A stretch of DNA of 64,000 bases from positions 119,039,947 to 119,103,946 of the forward strand of contig NC_133652.1 of assembly GCF_009905375.1 (NCBI RefSeq), in the 5' to 3' direction. Positions 1 to 12,024 of this stretch are shown here, piece by piece. How positions within the stretch are numbered: position 1 is the stretch's first letter; every line of letters starts with the position of its first letter. Position numbers and translations under genes: made by a program. The notes beneath the pieces were generated by a model. The model ran no database searches. It saw only the letters and a program-made list of their open reading frames with translations, and was not told the DNA's origin. The stretch is from Apium graveolens. Lineage: Eukaryota; Streptophyta; Magnoliopsida; Apiales; Apiaceae.

Positions 1-1004
1 TGATGATCACTTAAACAAAATGTCTAAGTAGATTTTACTTAGTGAAATTATGTAGCTCTCGACGGATAAGAATTATAGTCCCGACGGATAACTCATTATA
101 GTCCCGACGGATGATTAACTTATTATCCATCGAGTGAGTAGCTTATGTAATAATAAGTTTGTAGCACAGTGATGTATGCACCTTTGTATAGAATCTGTAG
201 TAGCATATAAGTCATGTTGACTTTAACTAGATATGCAGAATAGGTTGATTAATTGTACATAAGCAATGTCTTGTAATTCTGTATAAGTGAAATGAGGTCA
301 AGTGCCAAAATAGCTACCGACGGATGATTAACAAAGCCTTCGACGGATGATCAAATGACTATCAACGGATGTTTAATATAGCAGTCGACGAATGATCAAT
401 CATATCATCGACGGATGATCTGAAAGTCGACGGATGATCATATCAAGAATTCAAACATCAGTTGAACAGTGAAAGCTGACACACAGCCGTCGAGTTGGAT
501 ACAAACACACTGTGGAAGCCCATTAACTGGGTAATTGAGGACGAAAAGCAGCAAAGATCAAGACTGTTAGATTTTATATTTGTTCAGTCTTTTTGACTTT
601 GTAATCTTGGTAATATATAAACCAAGAGAGTAGCAAATAGAAAAATGACTGAGATAGCTGAGAAACACACAAACAGAGAAATCTTTGTAAGCATAATCTT
701 TAGCATTTCCTGTATTCTCAGTAGTTCCATTTTGTAAGCAGCTGTGAGCATTTTTGCACACAGAGCCCTCTCGATATATTATATATATATCTCTGGTGGA
801 ATTGTTTAAATCCACCAGAAAGTTTTTAAAGACTCTTGTTTTTAATTACTTATGTTTTGATTCATTCAAGTTTACATTCCGCATTGTGTAATCAAAACAA
901 ATATATCTATAATCGAGTTGAACATTTTTATTTCAAGAAAAAGGTTCAAGAATTCCATTCAACCCCCCTTCTGTAATTCTTGCTATATTGTTAAGGGACT
1001 AACA
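1..1004 (+). repeat. 5' LTR of S1 (first about 22 bp outside window)
   Basis: Position 1 aligns with 12047 of the 3' LTR, which starts at 12025. The LTR ends in CTAACA at 1004. A TATA box (TATATAA, about 614-620) lies in the middle, giving a U3-R-U5 layout. It carries about eleven copies or near copies of TCGACGGATGA or its reverse complement, for example at 59-68, 81-90, 104-114, 317-327, 340-350, 408-418 and 427-437. Confidence 0.95.
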
Positions 1005-1006
1005 AT

Positions 1007-1018
1007 TGGTATCAGAGC
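1007..1018 (+). other. Primer binding site, initiator-Met tRNA type
   Basis: TGGTATCAGAGC starts two bases after the LTR end. This is the usual plant copia primer site, complementary to the 3' end of initiator methionine tRNA. Confidence 0.93.
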
Positions 1019-1065
1019 AAGCTCTTAATCTACAAAGAGTTTAAAGATCAAAACAATTCAGCAAG

Positions 1066-3453
1066 ATGAACAAGAAAGATGTTGGAGTCAAGATTCCTTT
1101 TCTTGATAAAGATAATTACCATCATTGGAAGGTAAAGATGCATCTTCATATGCTTTCTCAAGATGAGGCCTATGTGGACTGCATAGAAAGAAGCCCTCAT
1201 GTTCCAATGAGAGCTGCAACAGGAAATGAGCCATCTGTTCCAAAGCCAAGGCATGAATGGTCTGATCCTGACATTGAACAAGTTAGGAAAGATAAAAAGG
1301 CCATGAACATTCTGTTCAATGGTGTGGATGTAGACATGCTTGACAACATTATCAACTGCAAGACTGCCAAGGAAGTTTGGGACACAATACAGATAATATG
1401 TGATGGTACTGAGCAAGTAAGAGAAAATAAAATGCAGCTCCTGATTCAGCAATATGAGCATTTTCACAATGAGGAAAGTGAATCACTCATTGACATTTTT
1501 AGTAGATTCCAAAAACTACTAAATGCTCTTAAGTTGCATGGAAGAGTCTATCAGACTAAAGACTCCAATCTGAAATTTCTCAGATCTCTACCAAAGGAAT
1601 GGAAACCAATGACAGTCTCATTGAGAAACTCACAAGATTATAAGGAGTTTACTTTGGAAAGACTGTATGGCATTCTGAAGACCTATGAGCTTGAGATAGA
1701 GCAGGATGAAAGAATTAAGAGAGGAAAGAAGAAAGGATGATCTATTGCACTAGTTGCTGATCTGGAAAAGGAGAAAGAAGTGAAGATGTAAGCTGTGAAA
1801 TCAACTTCAAAGGTCTGTGAAAGCAAGGGTAAGGGGCTAGCTGCAGAAAATGAAGATTCATTGAGCCAAGATGACATGGAGGACATTGATGAGCACCTAG
1901 CATTCCTTTCAAGAAGATTTTCCAAGCTCAAGTTCAAGAAGAACTTTGGAGCTGCCAAGCCAAATAGAAACATGGTGGATAAATCAAAATTCAAGTGTTT
2001 CAAATGTGGCTTGGCAGGGCATTTTGCAAATGAGTGTAGAAAGTCAGATTCCAGTAAGAAAAGATTTGAGTCTGTAGATTACAAGAAAAAATACTTTGAT
2101 CTACTCAAACAAAAGGAAAGAGCTTTTATTACACAAGAAAATGACTGGGCAGCTGATGGCTTGGATGAAGATGAAGATGTCAGCTATGTCAATCTAGCCC
2201 TAATGGCCAAGTCTGATGAAACAGAGACAAGTTCCTCAAGCAATCAGGTAATCACTACAAACCTTGCACATTTATCTAAAGCTGAGTGTAATGATACCAT
2301 AAATGACATGTCTACAGAATTATATCATTTGCGTGTTACACTTAAGTCCCTCACTAAAGAAAATGCTAAAATCAAAGAAAACAACTTGTTTTTGAGTGAG
2401 AGGAATAATGTGCTTGAGTCTCAGTTTGTTGAGTTTGAGAAACTAAAAATTGAGTGTAGGATTGCCAAGGAGGAATTAACTGAGTCCTTGAAAAAGGAAG
2501 AAATTTTAAAGAAGAAGCTCGATCGTGAACAAGAGGTGATTAAAGCATGGAAAACATCCAGAGATGTTCATGCTCAAATCACCAAGGTTCAAGGAATTGA
2601 GTCCTTTTGTGATGAAGCCTGGAAAAAGAATAAGGAGAAACTAGAACCTATTTTGGTAGATGGGTTGCTAACAGATGTAGACTCGACGGATGATGAGGAC
2701 TATCCGTCGGATAACAAAAAGTGTTATCCGTCGAATGATAAAAATCCTCATCCGTCGGCTGTAAGCAAACCCATCAGCAAAGCCAAATTAACCAAGCTAA
2801 ATGATAAGTATGGGTCTGTTTCCAAGAACTTTGTTTCAGGAGAATCAAGTCAAGCTAAGAAAGGGAAAAAGGGTAATATCGGTCACATGACTGTCAAACA
2901 GTTAAGTGACAGACTTGAGAAAATAGAGGTAAAAACAGAGACTAAAAAGAAAAACAATAGGAAAGGTAAAGTAGGGATTAACAAACACAATAACTACACA
3001 CCTGATAAATATGCTCCTAGAATGATATGTGTCAAGTATGGTAGTGTAAATCATTTGTCTGTTAATTGCAAATCTCCCATGTCTGTTCAACCTCAATTTC
3101 CTAACATAAATGCCATACCTCCCATGCCTGTTAATGCTATGCCTACACAGAATATGAATGCACAGTTTGCTAATATGCCATTTGCACCTAATCCATATTA
3201 TGCTGCATACAATATGCCTCAAATGCCATTTAGCATGCCTTACTGGAATAACATGTTTGCACCAAGCATGTCATTTCCTGTTAGCCATAATATGCATGAT
3301 AATTTTGTTGCATTAAATGGTTTCAAAGGCCTAACCCAAATGACTAAGGAAGAATCTGAAATTCCTAAGTCAAATGAGTTAAAACCTAAGAAACAGAAGA
3401 AGAAAGCTAACAAGGCAGGACCCAAGGAAACTTGGGTACCAAAATCAACTTGA
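1066..3453 (+). pseudogene. S1 gag (broken by two in-frame stops)
   Basis: Encodes the capsid/nucleocapsid protein that packages element RNA. The ATG at 1066 follows the primer site by about 50 bp. The N-terminal part (1066-1737) is the copia gag domain (UBN2 type), with the early FLDKDNYHHWKVKM stretch. A CCHC zinc knuckle (CFKCGLAGHFANEC) lies near 1997-2038. Coiled-coil, K/E-rich sequence follows (about 2290-2620), then a low-complexity M/P/N-rich tail. One frame runs throughout, broken by TGA at 1738-1740 and TAA at 1789-1791, and it ends at TGA 3451-3453. The linker at 2693-2758 holds four copies of the TCGACGGAT motif. Whether the final TGA is the normal gag stop or a mutation at the gag-pol junction cannot be settled from one copy. 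Confidence 0.9.
2693..2758 (+). repeat. Motif A cluster inside gag linker
   Basis: Four copies of the S1 motif (TCGACGGATGA or reverse complement, sometimes TCGG) at 2693-2703, 2701-2710, 2724-2734 and 2749-2758. They lie in an S/D-rich gag linker outside the recognisable domains. Confidence 0.85.
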
Positions 3454-3470
3454 TTTGATTTTGATGTGTG

Positions 3471-6400
3471 CAGGGAAACAGAAAGAATCTTTGGTACTTG
3501 GATAGTGGCTGTTCAAGACACATGACTGGTGATTCTACCCTGCTCACAGAGTTTGAAGAGAGAGCTGGCCCAAGTATCACTTTTGGAGCTCATCATTGAA
3601 GAGGTTGCCTTAGTGGATGGTCTCAGACATAATCTGTTGAGTATCAGCTAGCTTTGTGACAAAGGAAACTCAGTAACCTTCAACAAAGAAGCCTGTGTTT
3701 TGACCAATAATCAAAACAACAAAGTGGTTCTCACTGGTGTGAGAAGAGGAAATGTGTATCTAGATGACTTCAACTCAACTAAAGCAGAATCTGTAACTTG
3801 TCTTCTCAGCAAAGCATGTCAAGATGAAAGTTGGCTATGGCACAAGAAGCTATCTCTTTTAAACTTCAAGACTATAAATGAGCTGGTAAGGAAAGAGCTA
3901 GTTAGAGGCATTCCTCTAGTGGAGTTTACAAAGGATGGACTGTGTGATGCCTGCCAAAAAGGGAAGCAGATTAAAGCATCATTCAGGAAGAAACTTGATT
4001 CGGCAATTGAAGAGCCTCTGCAACTGCTTCACATGGATTTATTTGGACCAGTCAATGTATTGTCAATTTCTAAGAAAAGATTTTGCCTAGTAATTGTAGA
4101 TGATTTCTCAAAGTTCTCTTGGACATATTTCCTAAAGTCTAAAGATGAAGCTAGTGAAATCATCATCAATCACATAAGGCAAGTTAACAATCATCCTGAT
4201 TTCAAAGTTAGATGAATCAGGAGTGACAATGGAACTGAGTTCAAGAACTATGTCATGAGAGCATTTTGTGAGGAAAATGGGATCTTGCATGAGTTTTCAG
4301 CAGCAAGGACTCCACAACAGAATGGAGTAGTGGAAAGAAAGAATAGATCTCTTATTGAAGCTGCAAGGACAATGCTTGAAGAATCAAAATTACCAACATA
4401 TTTCTGGGCTGAAGCTGTAAACACTGCATGCTACACTCAGAACATCTCTATGATTAATCAAGCAAGATGCATGACACCTTATCAATTGTTCAAGAACAAG
4501 AAGCCAACTCTAAACTTTCTTCATGTCTTTGGCTGTAAATGCTATATTCTGAGAAATCAAACTGATCAAAATGGGAAGTTTGATGCTAAAGCAGATGAAG
4601 GAATTTTTGTTGGATATGCTGTTGGTAAAGCATATAGAGTCTACAATCTAAGAATCAATATTGTTGTTGAATCTATACATGTTGTGTTTGATGATAAAAA
4701 GATTGAAGGACTAAAAGATGGAGATTACCATGAGAGCCTCAAATTCGACAATGTTGAGATGGTCAGTGATGAAATTGATGATGAGAGTGATCAAGAAACA
4801 GTGTCTAAGGATAATGCAGACAAATCTACCAGAAATGAAGCACAAAACTCAACATTCGTCGAGTTACATAATGCTTCATCCGTCAGAAGGCAATCTGTAT
4901 TATCCGTCGGAAGACAACCTGCCTCATCCGTCGGTACTCAAAATTCACCATCCGTCGGGTTATCAAAAGGAGCAGGAAGTCAAGGCATATCACCCATAGA
5001 AAGTACCCCTATCTCAAATCAAAGATCCACAAACTCAGGGGGAGTTTCTAGCAATCAAAACTCATTCACACATCAAGACAACATTGAGGTCTCTTCATCT
5101 AGGGATAATCTACCTCAACCAAAGAAATGGACAAAAGATCACCCCTTTGAACTGATTATTGGTGATGTTTCTTCCAGAGTTCAAACCAGGCGAGCAACTC
5201 AAGAAGAATGTCTATACATCAGCTTTCTGTCAAAGGAAGAACCAAAGAAGGTAGAAGAAGCCTTGTTAGATCCTGATAGGATTTTAGCTATGCAGGAGGA
5301 GCTAAACCAATTTTAAAGGAATAAAGTATGGAAGCTAGTACCCAAGCCTAAAGGAAAGAATCCAATAGACACCAAATGGGTATTCAGAAACAAGATGGAT
5401 GAAAATGGCATAGTAGTAAGGAACAAAGCAAGATTGGTTGCTAAAGGCTATTGCCAGCAAGAAGGAATAGATTTTGATGAAACATTTGCTCCTATTGCAA
5501 GACTTGAAGCCATCAGAATCTTCTTAGCCTATGCAGCCCATGCCAATTTCAAGGTATATCAAATGGATGTCAAAAGTGCCTTTCTGAATGGAGATTTGGA
5601 GGAAGAAGTGTATGTTAGTCAACCTCCTGGCTTTGAAGATCCAAATTTTCCAGAGTATGTCTATTATCTACTGAAAGCATTTTATGGACTGAAGCAAACA
5701 CCTAGAGCCTGATATGACACTTTATCAAAGTTCCTTTTGGAAAATCACTTCACAAGAGGTACTGTATGTAAAACTTTATTTTTCAGAAATGTTAATGGCT
5801 CTAGCATACTTGTTCAAATTTATGTATTTGATATTATTTTTGGATCTACAGATGAGAAACTTTGTAAAAAGTTTGCCAAACTGATGCAAAGTAAGTATGA
5901 AATGAGTATGATGGGAGAACTAACTTACTTTCTTGGTTTACAAGTTAAGCAAGTCAGTGATGGAATATTCATTAGTCAAACTAAATATATTTTTGACCTT
6001 TTAAAGAAGTTTGATCTAATGGATTGCACATCTGCAAAAACACCCAAGGCTACTGCAACTAAGCTTGAACTAAACACTACTGAAAAGTCTGTGGATATTT
6101 TAAGCTATAGAAGCATGGTTGGCTCACTTCTATACTTAACAGCTAGTAGGCCAGATATAATGTTTGCTACATGTTTGTGTGCTAGATTTCAGGCTGATCC
6201 TAGAGAGTCTCACTTGATAGCTATTAAGAGAATTTTCAGATATCTCAAAGGAACACCAAAACTTGGCATTTGGTATCCTAGAGATTCTGGTTTTGATCTA
6301 ACTGGTTATTCAGATGCAGATTATGCAGGTTACAGAATTGATAGAAAAAGCACAACAGGAACCTGTCAATTTTTAGGAGACAAGCTTGTGTCCTGGTTCA

Positions 6401-6765
6401 GTAAAAAGCAAAATTCAGTTTCTACCTCTACAGCTGAAGCTGAATATATTGCTGCTGGCAGTTGCTGTGTACAGATTTTATGGATGAAAAATCAATTGCT
6501 AGACTATGGTTTGCAAGTTGAAAGGATTCCTATTTTCTGTGACAACACAAGTGCAATTGCCATCACTGAAAATCCAGTACAACATTCAAGGACAAAGCAC
6601 ATAGACATCAAGTACCATTTCATAAGGGAACATGTAATAAATGGTAATGTAGAGTTACATTTTGTTCCAAGTGAGAAGCAACTTGCAGATATTTTTACCA
6701 AGCCACTGGATGAATCCACCTTTTCTAGGTTGGTAATTGAGTTAGGTATGCTTAATTACTCTTGA
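3471..6765 (+). pseudogene. S1 pol: protease, integrase, RT, RNase H (broken)
   Basis: Copia-order polyprotein. The protease motif DSGCS is at 3501, with a deletion after it near 3590 that shifts frame. The pre-integrase HHCC zinc region is at about 3830-3970. The integrase D-D-E residues are all present: Asp in HMDLFGP (4036), Asp in SDNGTEF (4225) and Glu in VVERKN (4333). The integrase-RT linker (about 4740-5110) is low complexity and carries motif A. RT starts near 5315; its catalytic box reads YVFD at 5821-5832 instead of YVDD. RNase H ends with [10 protein letters not shown] near 6690. In-frame stops lie at 4213, 5314 and 5710, and one within the protease-integrase spacer near 3649. The RT box change and stops make this copy inactive. 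Confidence 0.93.
4855..4958 (+). repeat. Motif A cluster in integrase-RT linker
   Basis: Five copies or near copies of CATCCGTCGG/TATCCGTCGG about 23-24 bases apart (4855, 4878, 4901, 4925, 4949). They encode a repeating S-V-G/R type peptide. The spacing is close to two helical turns of DNA. Confidence 0.85.
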
Positions 6766-7286
6766 ATTTATCTGAATTATTTTGCAAGTTAAAAAGTAGC
6801 CAGAAATTTAGCTAATTTTTAGTCTTGAATGAAATTTTGGCTAAGTCAAAATTTGCATTTCGACGGATGACCATTATCCATCGGGTTGAGTCATCCGTCG
6901 ATATACAAATTGTAAATAATAAAATCAATTATTTTTATGGAATTTTTTAAAACTCGACGGATAACAGTTTATCCTCATCCGTCGAAGTGTCTAAATCTTA
7001 ACCGTTAATTCCCTGAACATTATCCATCGAGTATACTTACAGTTTGTAAGCATTACACGATGGATAATGGGTGGAATTTTTACAGTTTATTTTAAAATGG
7101 CTAATTTAGGCAATTTCTATTGGATAATTTACTTCTCTTTATTATTTTTATCCGTTGTTTTGTGCAAAGTATAAAAGCTTATTTCATTCTAATCATTTTC
7201 TTTTATCATTCTCAAATTCAACTGTGTTTATTTCATTCTCTCTCAAGCAAAAATCCTCTTTCTCTTCAAGCTTTCCTTCTCTAACA
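6766..7286 (+). promoter_or_regulatory. Spacer with motif A array and internal TATA promoter for post-pol ORF
   Basis: Non-coding gap between the pol stop and the post-pol ATG. It holds about seven copies of TCGACGGATRA or its complement (6860, 6875, 6891, 6954, 6976, 7021 and a degenerate one near 7056), several as inverted pairs. TATAAAAG at 7170-7177 is followed by a pyrimidine-rich leader and then ATG at 7287, a layout typical of a plant RNA polymerase II core promoter. Transcription has not been shown. Confidence 0.65.
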
Positions 7287-10200
7287 ATGGCACCCGTAGT
7301 AAAGATCATGTCACAGACTGGGTTCATCTATGAGAAGAAAAACTTCACTGCTTTGGTCAATAAGGGTATTCAGCAATCAGAGGACTATCACAAGATGATG
7401 GACTTCGTGAAGAACTGCAAGTTAAGTTTTGCCATACTGGAATCACCCACAATTTATTGTGAAGTTGTTGAGGAGATGTGGACAACAGCAATCTACAACT
7501 CTACTGACAAAACCATCACTCTGACCATCAAAGGTAATGAATTTTGTATCAATAGTGATGTGATAAAAGCATGTTTCAAGATTCTTGATGATAATATAAC
7601 TTCACCACACACTGACACTGATTTGATCAATATGCTTAATTCCATGCATTATGCACTTCCTACTAATAAGCTAAGTGACATTAGAAGACTAGCTCTTAGG
7701 AAGGAATGAAGTTATTTGTGTGATGTTGTAACTACAGTCTTTTCTGGAAAAATCAGTAATTTTAATTCTGTGAACATTTCCATGCTTAACATGCTATACA
7801 TGCTAGTTACAGACAAATTTTACAATTTCAGTGACCTTGTGGTGTATGAGTTAGGTTTTAAACTAGGTGACTTAGCCAAAAGAGGAAAAAATGTTTACTA
7901 TGCTAGATTTTTTATGCTTTTGGCTAACCATCTTTGTCAAGAGATTGTACTTGAGAACCCAGACAACAAATTGGCTTATTGGGTTCAAGAGAGAAGAATC
8001 ATTGCAGACTTGAACAGAGCCAACCATCACAGGGATGTGCCAATGTTCTATTTTCCTGTAATGCTGACACCTCAGGTAAGTGAGGTAAGTTCATCCATAC
8101 CCTCAACTATTCCAATCTCCTCTATTTCTTTGACTTCAGGCATAGCTATGGCAACTGTGACAATGACCAAATAGTTGCCTACCAAAGCTGCCAAAACAAC
8201 TGCAATTTCCAAATCCAAATCAAAGAAAACCCCCTCTGGTATCTCTCAAAAGGTACCAGTTGAAAAATCTACCAAAGCCAAAGAGGGGAGTGTGAAGGAG
8301 GGTAAGATAAGGGAAGGGGTGAACATCAAATAAACCCCAAGGATAAGGTTGGAGAGTTGAGTGAATCCCAGCCTAGCCACACTGCAGTTTCCCAACAAAC
8401 TGCAGTGCTTAAAAAGGACAAAAGCTCTCTTCTAGCTGCATCCTCCCAAAAGGATGTAGCTATTGAACAAAGCTCTCATCCAAGAGCACAGGCCAAGAGG
8501 GTTAGGGACACAAGCTCACCCCAAACTTAGACTAGAAAGAAGAAATCCAAAACAACTGGGGATGCACAGGGCACACACTTAGTGCAAACTGGTGCTAAAG
8601 ACACAGTCCCTGCACCTTCTCAAATTCAGTTTGATATGGCTCCAATAAATGTGGAGTCACAGCCAAAATCTCTCATTATAGAAGCCACTGAAACACTATA
8701 CTCACCAACTAACTCACTGGAAGTGGACATGATAAACACTTCACTTCTTGATTCCCCTTCTTTAACTCTGTTGGGGAAGCCAAAATCTAGTGCAAGTGAG
8801 CATCATATTTTAGATGATTTGTTGGCTCACTTGCCAATTCTTTTAGATTCTATTGTGACATCTGTGCCTCAAATAACTTCAATCAACACAGAGTCTACAA
8901 TAGTTTCTCTTCCCACCTCATTCACTTCTACTCTCTCGATGGATATTGCTCATCCGTCGAGTAGTGATTGTATCTCGACGGATAAGCTTAACAGCAGTTA
9001 TCCGTCAGATAGCTTTACCACTCACCCGACGGATATCACTTATCCGTCAAGTGTCTCTGCACAACTTCAAACTTCAATAATTTCAAGTGCAGAAGACTTA
9101 GTGGTAATACAATCACTCTTAGGACTGAGAGAGGAGAGGGCATTGAGTGAGAGGCTGGGTTGCTCCCAGGCAAAAGGAGAGGAAAAGAGTGAATCTCAGC
9201 AATCCATTCATTCAGGATTGGCAAAAGTGAGTGAGAGGAGTACCACCTTAGTAGGTGAATGTGAGGGTGTGAGGGTGGGGAGCCAGGGTGAGACCCTGAT
9301 ACAACAAAAGAGAGAATATGAGAGAAAGGCAGGTACAGGAGAAATAAGGATGGAACCAGCCATTGCTAGTGAGTCAATGATTGTGGATGATGCTGAAAAG
9401 GAAAGACAATTTCAGCAACATTACAAAGCTGTAATTGATAACATTTCCTTGGATGCTGACACTTTTACTCACCCTGTTTCAGCCTATCAATTGTTGGCTG
9501 CTCAGGGCAATGTGGAGGCAGAGCAGACTTTGAATCTAGTGCACACCACAGAATCTCTTCAAAGAGATAAAGCTGCTGTTAACAGGATGCCTTCTCAAGC
9601 TGGAGAGCCATCTGAAGAATTTGGAGTAAATTCTGATGATGATGACTTTGGTTCCTTGGATGGAAGCATGAACTTAGGGGGAGCTGAAGGCCAAAGTTCT
9701 GCTTTAAGTTTACCTGAATGGGCATGGGGAAAGGAATCTACACCAGGACAATTTGAGGTGTCCTGGGTCAAGCAAGTAATAGCTATTCAACAGGCTCTTC
9801 AGGAAACTTCAGATGCTGTACCAAGGCTGTTCTTCAAGCTCACCTGGACTCTCTACATCTAATGAAGATCCAGCACTTAAGACAGAATCTCAGTGTGGAT
9901 GAATTGAAAAGGGATATAACTGACTTGAAGACCTATAACTCTGAGAAGCTGGATTCAGTAATGCCATATGGTACCATGCAAGATCTATTACTGAGATTAA
10001 GGAGAGAATCAGATTCTGACAAGAAGATAGCCAAGCTGGAGAACAGAGTTCAAGTTATTGAGAATTCAGTGGCTCTACTTCTTCAAAATCAACAGACTCA
10101 GACAAATCTTCTTATGCAACTGGCTAAAGCACAAGGCCTAACTCCTCCACTTGATGATAACAAAAAGGGGGAGAGAGAATCAAGTAAGGGGGAGAAAGGA

Positions 10201-11836
10201 CCAACTGAGGGGGAGACACTTCTAGTTCAAATCAGCAAAGTAATTGTACCTTCAATTACTATCTCCAAGCCACCAGTTGCAGATGGTATAGATCTTATCA
10301 ATGCAGCAGCAGAAAATTTGAAAGATGCTGATAAAGGAAAGTTGACTCTGATCAACTGGAAAAAGATTGATGAGGAAATACAGAAAAAGTTTGAATTAGT
10401 CAAGGAACCAGTTCAGTCAGCTATCCATCACTCTCATGTCAAGCCAATCAGTGTGAATGAGATGAGCATGAACTATCTGGAGAAAGGACAATCTTCCTGC
10501 ATCAAGACTACAAAGGCTGAGATAATTCTTAAACCAAGGGCAAACTATCCAAAGTCATCTTTGAAGAACCCTATGGATACTGTGTATGAGACATAAAAAG
10601 AAGCTTCTGTCAAGATCTATTGTCTTCTACAAAGATCTAGCTGATTCAGCCTCAAGAAAGAGAATTGCAAAGATATTCAGAAATGGAAAGGAAATTTGTG
10701 TGATAGCTGGACATCCACAATTTGCTCATGCAAAGAAAGAAGTAAAGGCCAGATTGAAGCAGCAAAAGAGGCAAGCTGCTCTAGATGCAAATAAGTCTAA
10801 ATAAAAGAAAGAATAGTTCACAATCTTGGCCAAGCTACAGGCTGTGAATTCTTCTCAACAAATTCCCTCTCAACCATCTCAAGCTGCTGAATCAAAGAAG
10901 AAGATTAAAGAACAGAAGAAATCCCCAAGAAAGAAAGAACTGGCTAGAAGAACAAAAAGGAAACTGGATGTTGTTGACAAGGAATTGGAAGATCAATTTC
11001 CTAAGGAATCCACTCAAGCTAAAACTCAAGCATCAAAGCCCTCTGTGGTATTTGAAGACATAAGGGTGGTGGACCCCTACAGGAACATACATGGAGAGCC
11101 TATTGTGCCAAAGGATGATCCAATAGAGTGGGATAAATTACCAATTCCTGATTTCAACTTGCCAATCCTTACTAAGCCAAAAAGGACAAAATCAAGGGCA
11201 GTCAAGAAAGTGAAGCTGTCACCTCTCAAATCCAAGTTAGTAGTCAAAGCTCAACCTAAGGTCAACAGGGGAGACTACTTGTACTTGTGTGATATCAAAG
11301 AATTCTCAGATCTAAACCTTTATCTGGAGGAGCTGGACGAAGTAAGGGCAATTGATGCATACAGAAACCTACCTAAAAGGTTGGTGTTCAAGTACAAAGG
11401 AGGAAGGGAGATTCAGTGGCCTCATCACAGGATACTTCAAGAAAGCCAAGCTGTGTTGATAAAAGTCTATTCATCCTTCAAGAAAAACTTTGGGTTCAAT
11501 GTAACTGCAAGAAGATTAGTATTGAAGAAGATTGAAGAGCTAAGGAGTGTTAGAGCCAAAGATGCACTTCCTAAGACTCTTATCATCCCATACTCAGGAA
11601 GAAGAGTGCATCTAAGGCCCTACTGGCTGATGGAATTCATGGATGACAAGGGTGTGAGAAGATTCTTCAGACTAGAAGACCAATTGAGTATCTCTAGCAA
11701 TGACACTCTCTTGGAGATGCAAGAAATGCTAGATCTCTCAGAATCTGATGAATTAGAATTCTACAGGCAGCTCCAGAATCAAATTGAAGAAAACAAAAGA
11801 AAGCTTGGAAGAAGATCCAGACCTTCAAGAAACTAG
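7287..11836 (+). pseudogene. S1 post-pol ORF (accessory protein of unknown function, broken)
   Basis: Starts at ATG 7287 (MAPVVKIMSQTGF), about 117 bp after a TATA box. The N-terminal block (7287-8060) contains a conserved R-K-E-x-S-Y-L-C-D segment shared with the post-pol ORFs of C, D and E; I suspect, without proof, a plant-transposon domain such as PF20167. A long S/T/K-rich region follows, with motif A at 8936-9050, then a coiled coil (about 9890-10130) ending in a K-K-G-E-R block, and a basic C-terminal domain (about 11040-11836). Stops lie at 7707, 8172 and 8528, and frame changes near 8330, 9860 and 10590. No transmembrane segment or signal peptide is obvious, so the label env-like is not supported. 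Function unknown. Confidence 0.72.
8936..9050 (+). repeat. Motif A cluster inside post-pol ORF
   Basis: Six copies or near copies (8936, 8951, 8975, 8998, 9026, 9041) alternate between TCGACGGATA and TATCCGTCRA, so neighbours can pair as short hairpins. They lie in an S/T-rich linker of the protein. Confidence 0.85.
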
Positions 11837-12024
11837 AAAAATCTGCTCAGGCTAGAGGAGCATCTTGAACTGACTGTGACCCAAACCTTGTACATTTTCT
11901 TTAAATTGAAGCACTTTCAGTTTTATCTACTTATCTTTAAAGATATATGTTTAGGATGTTTTGTAATCATCAAGTGTCTCTTAATTTATGGCTACAATTC
12001 CAGTAGACATAAATTGGGGGAGAT
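11837..12024 (+). other. 3' untranslated stretch with polypurine tract
   Basis: No coding sequence seen. AAATTGGGGGAGA at 12011-12023 is the polypurine tract that primes plus-strand DNA. It lies immediately before the 3' LTR and is of Sirevirus type. Confidence 0.88.

Noticed and set aside
567..815. Open frame in the S1 LTR (also 12613-12861)
   Set aside because: It is duplicated only because the LTR is duplicated, and it spans the TATA/leader region with no conserved features.
1048..1467. Minus-strand open frame over S1 gag
   Set aside because: Antisense shadow of gag with no domain.
4855..4958. Regular short repeats about 24 bp apart, CRISPR-like
   Set aside because: The repeat is only 10 bp, imperfect, lies in coding sequence of a plant retroelement and occurs in both orientations elsewhere.
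7287..11836. Post-pol ORF as a retroviral-type envelope gene
   Set aside because: No signal peptide, transmembrane segment or fusion-like region is visible, and the content is helical and charged.
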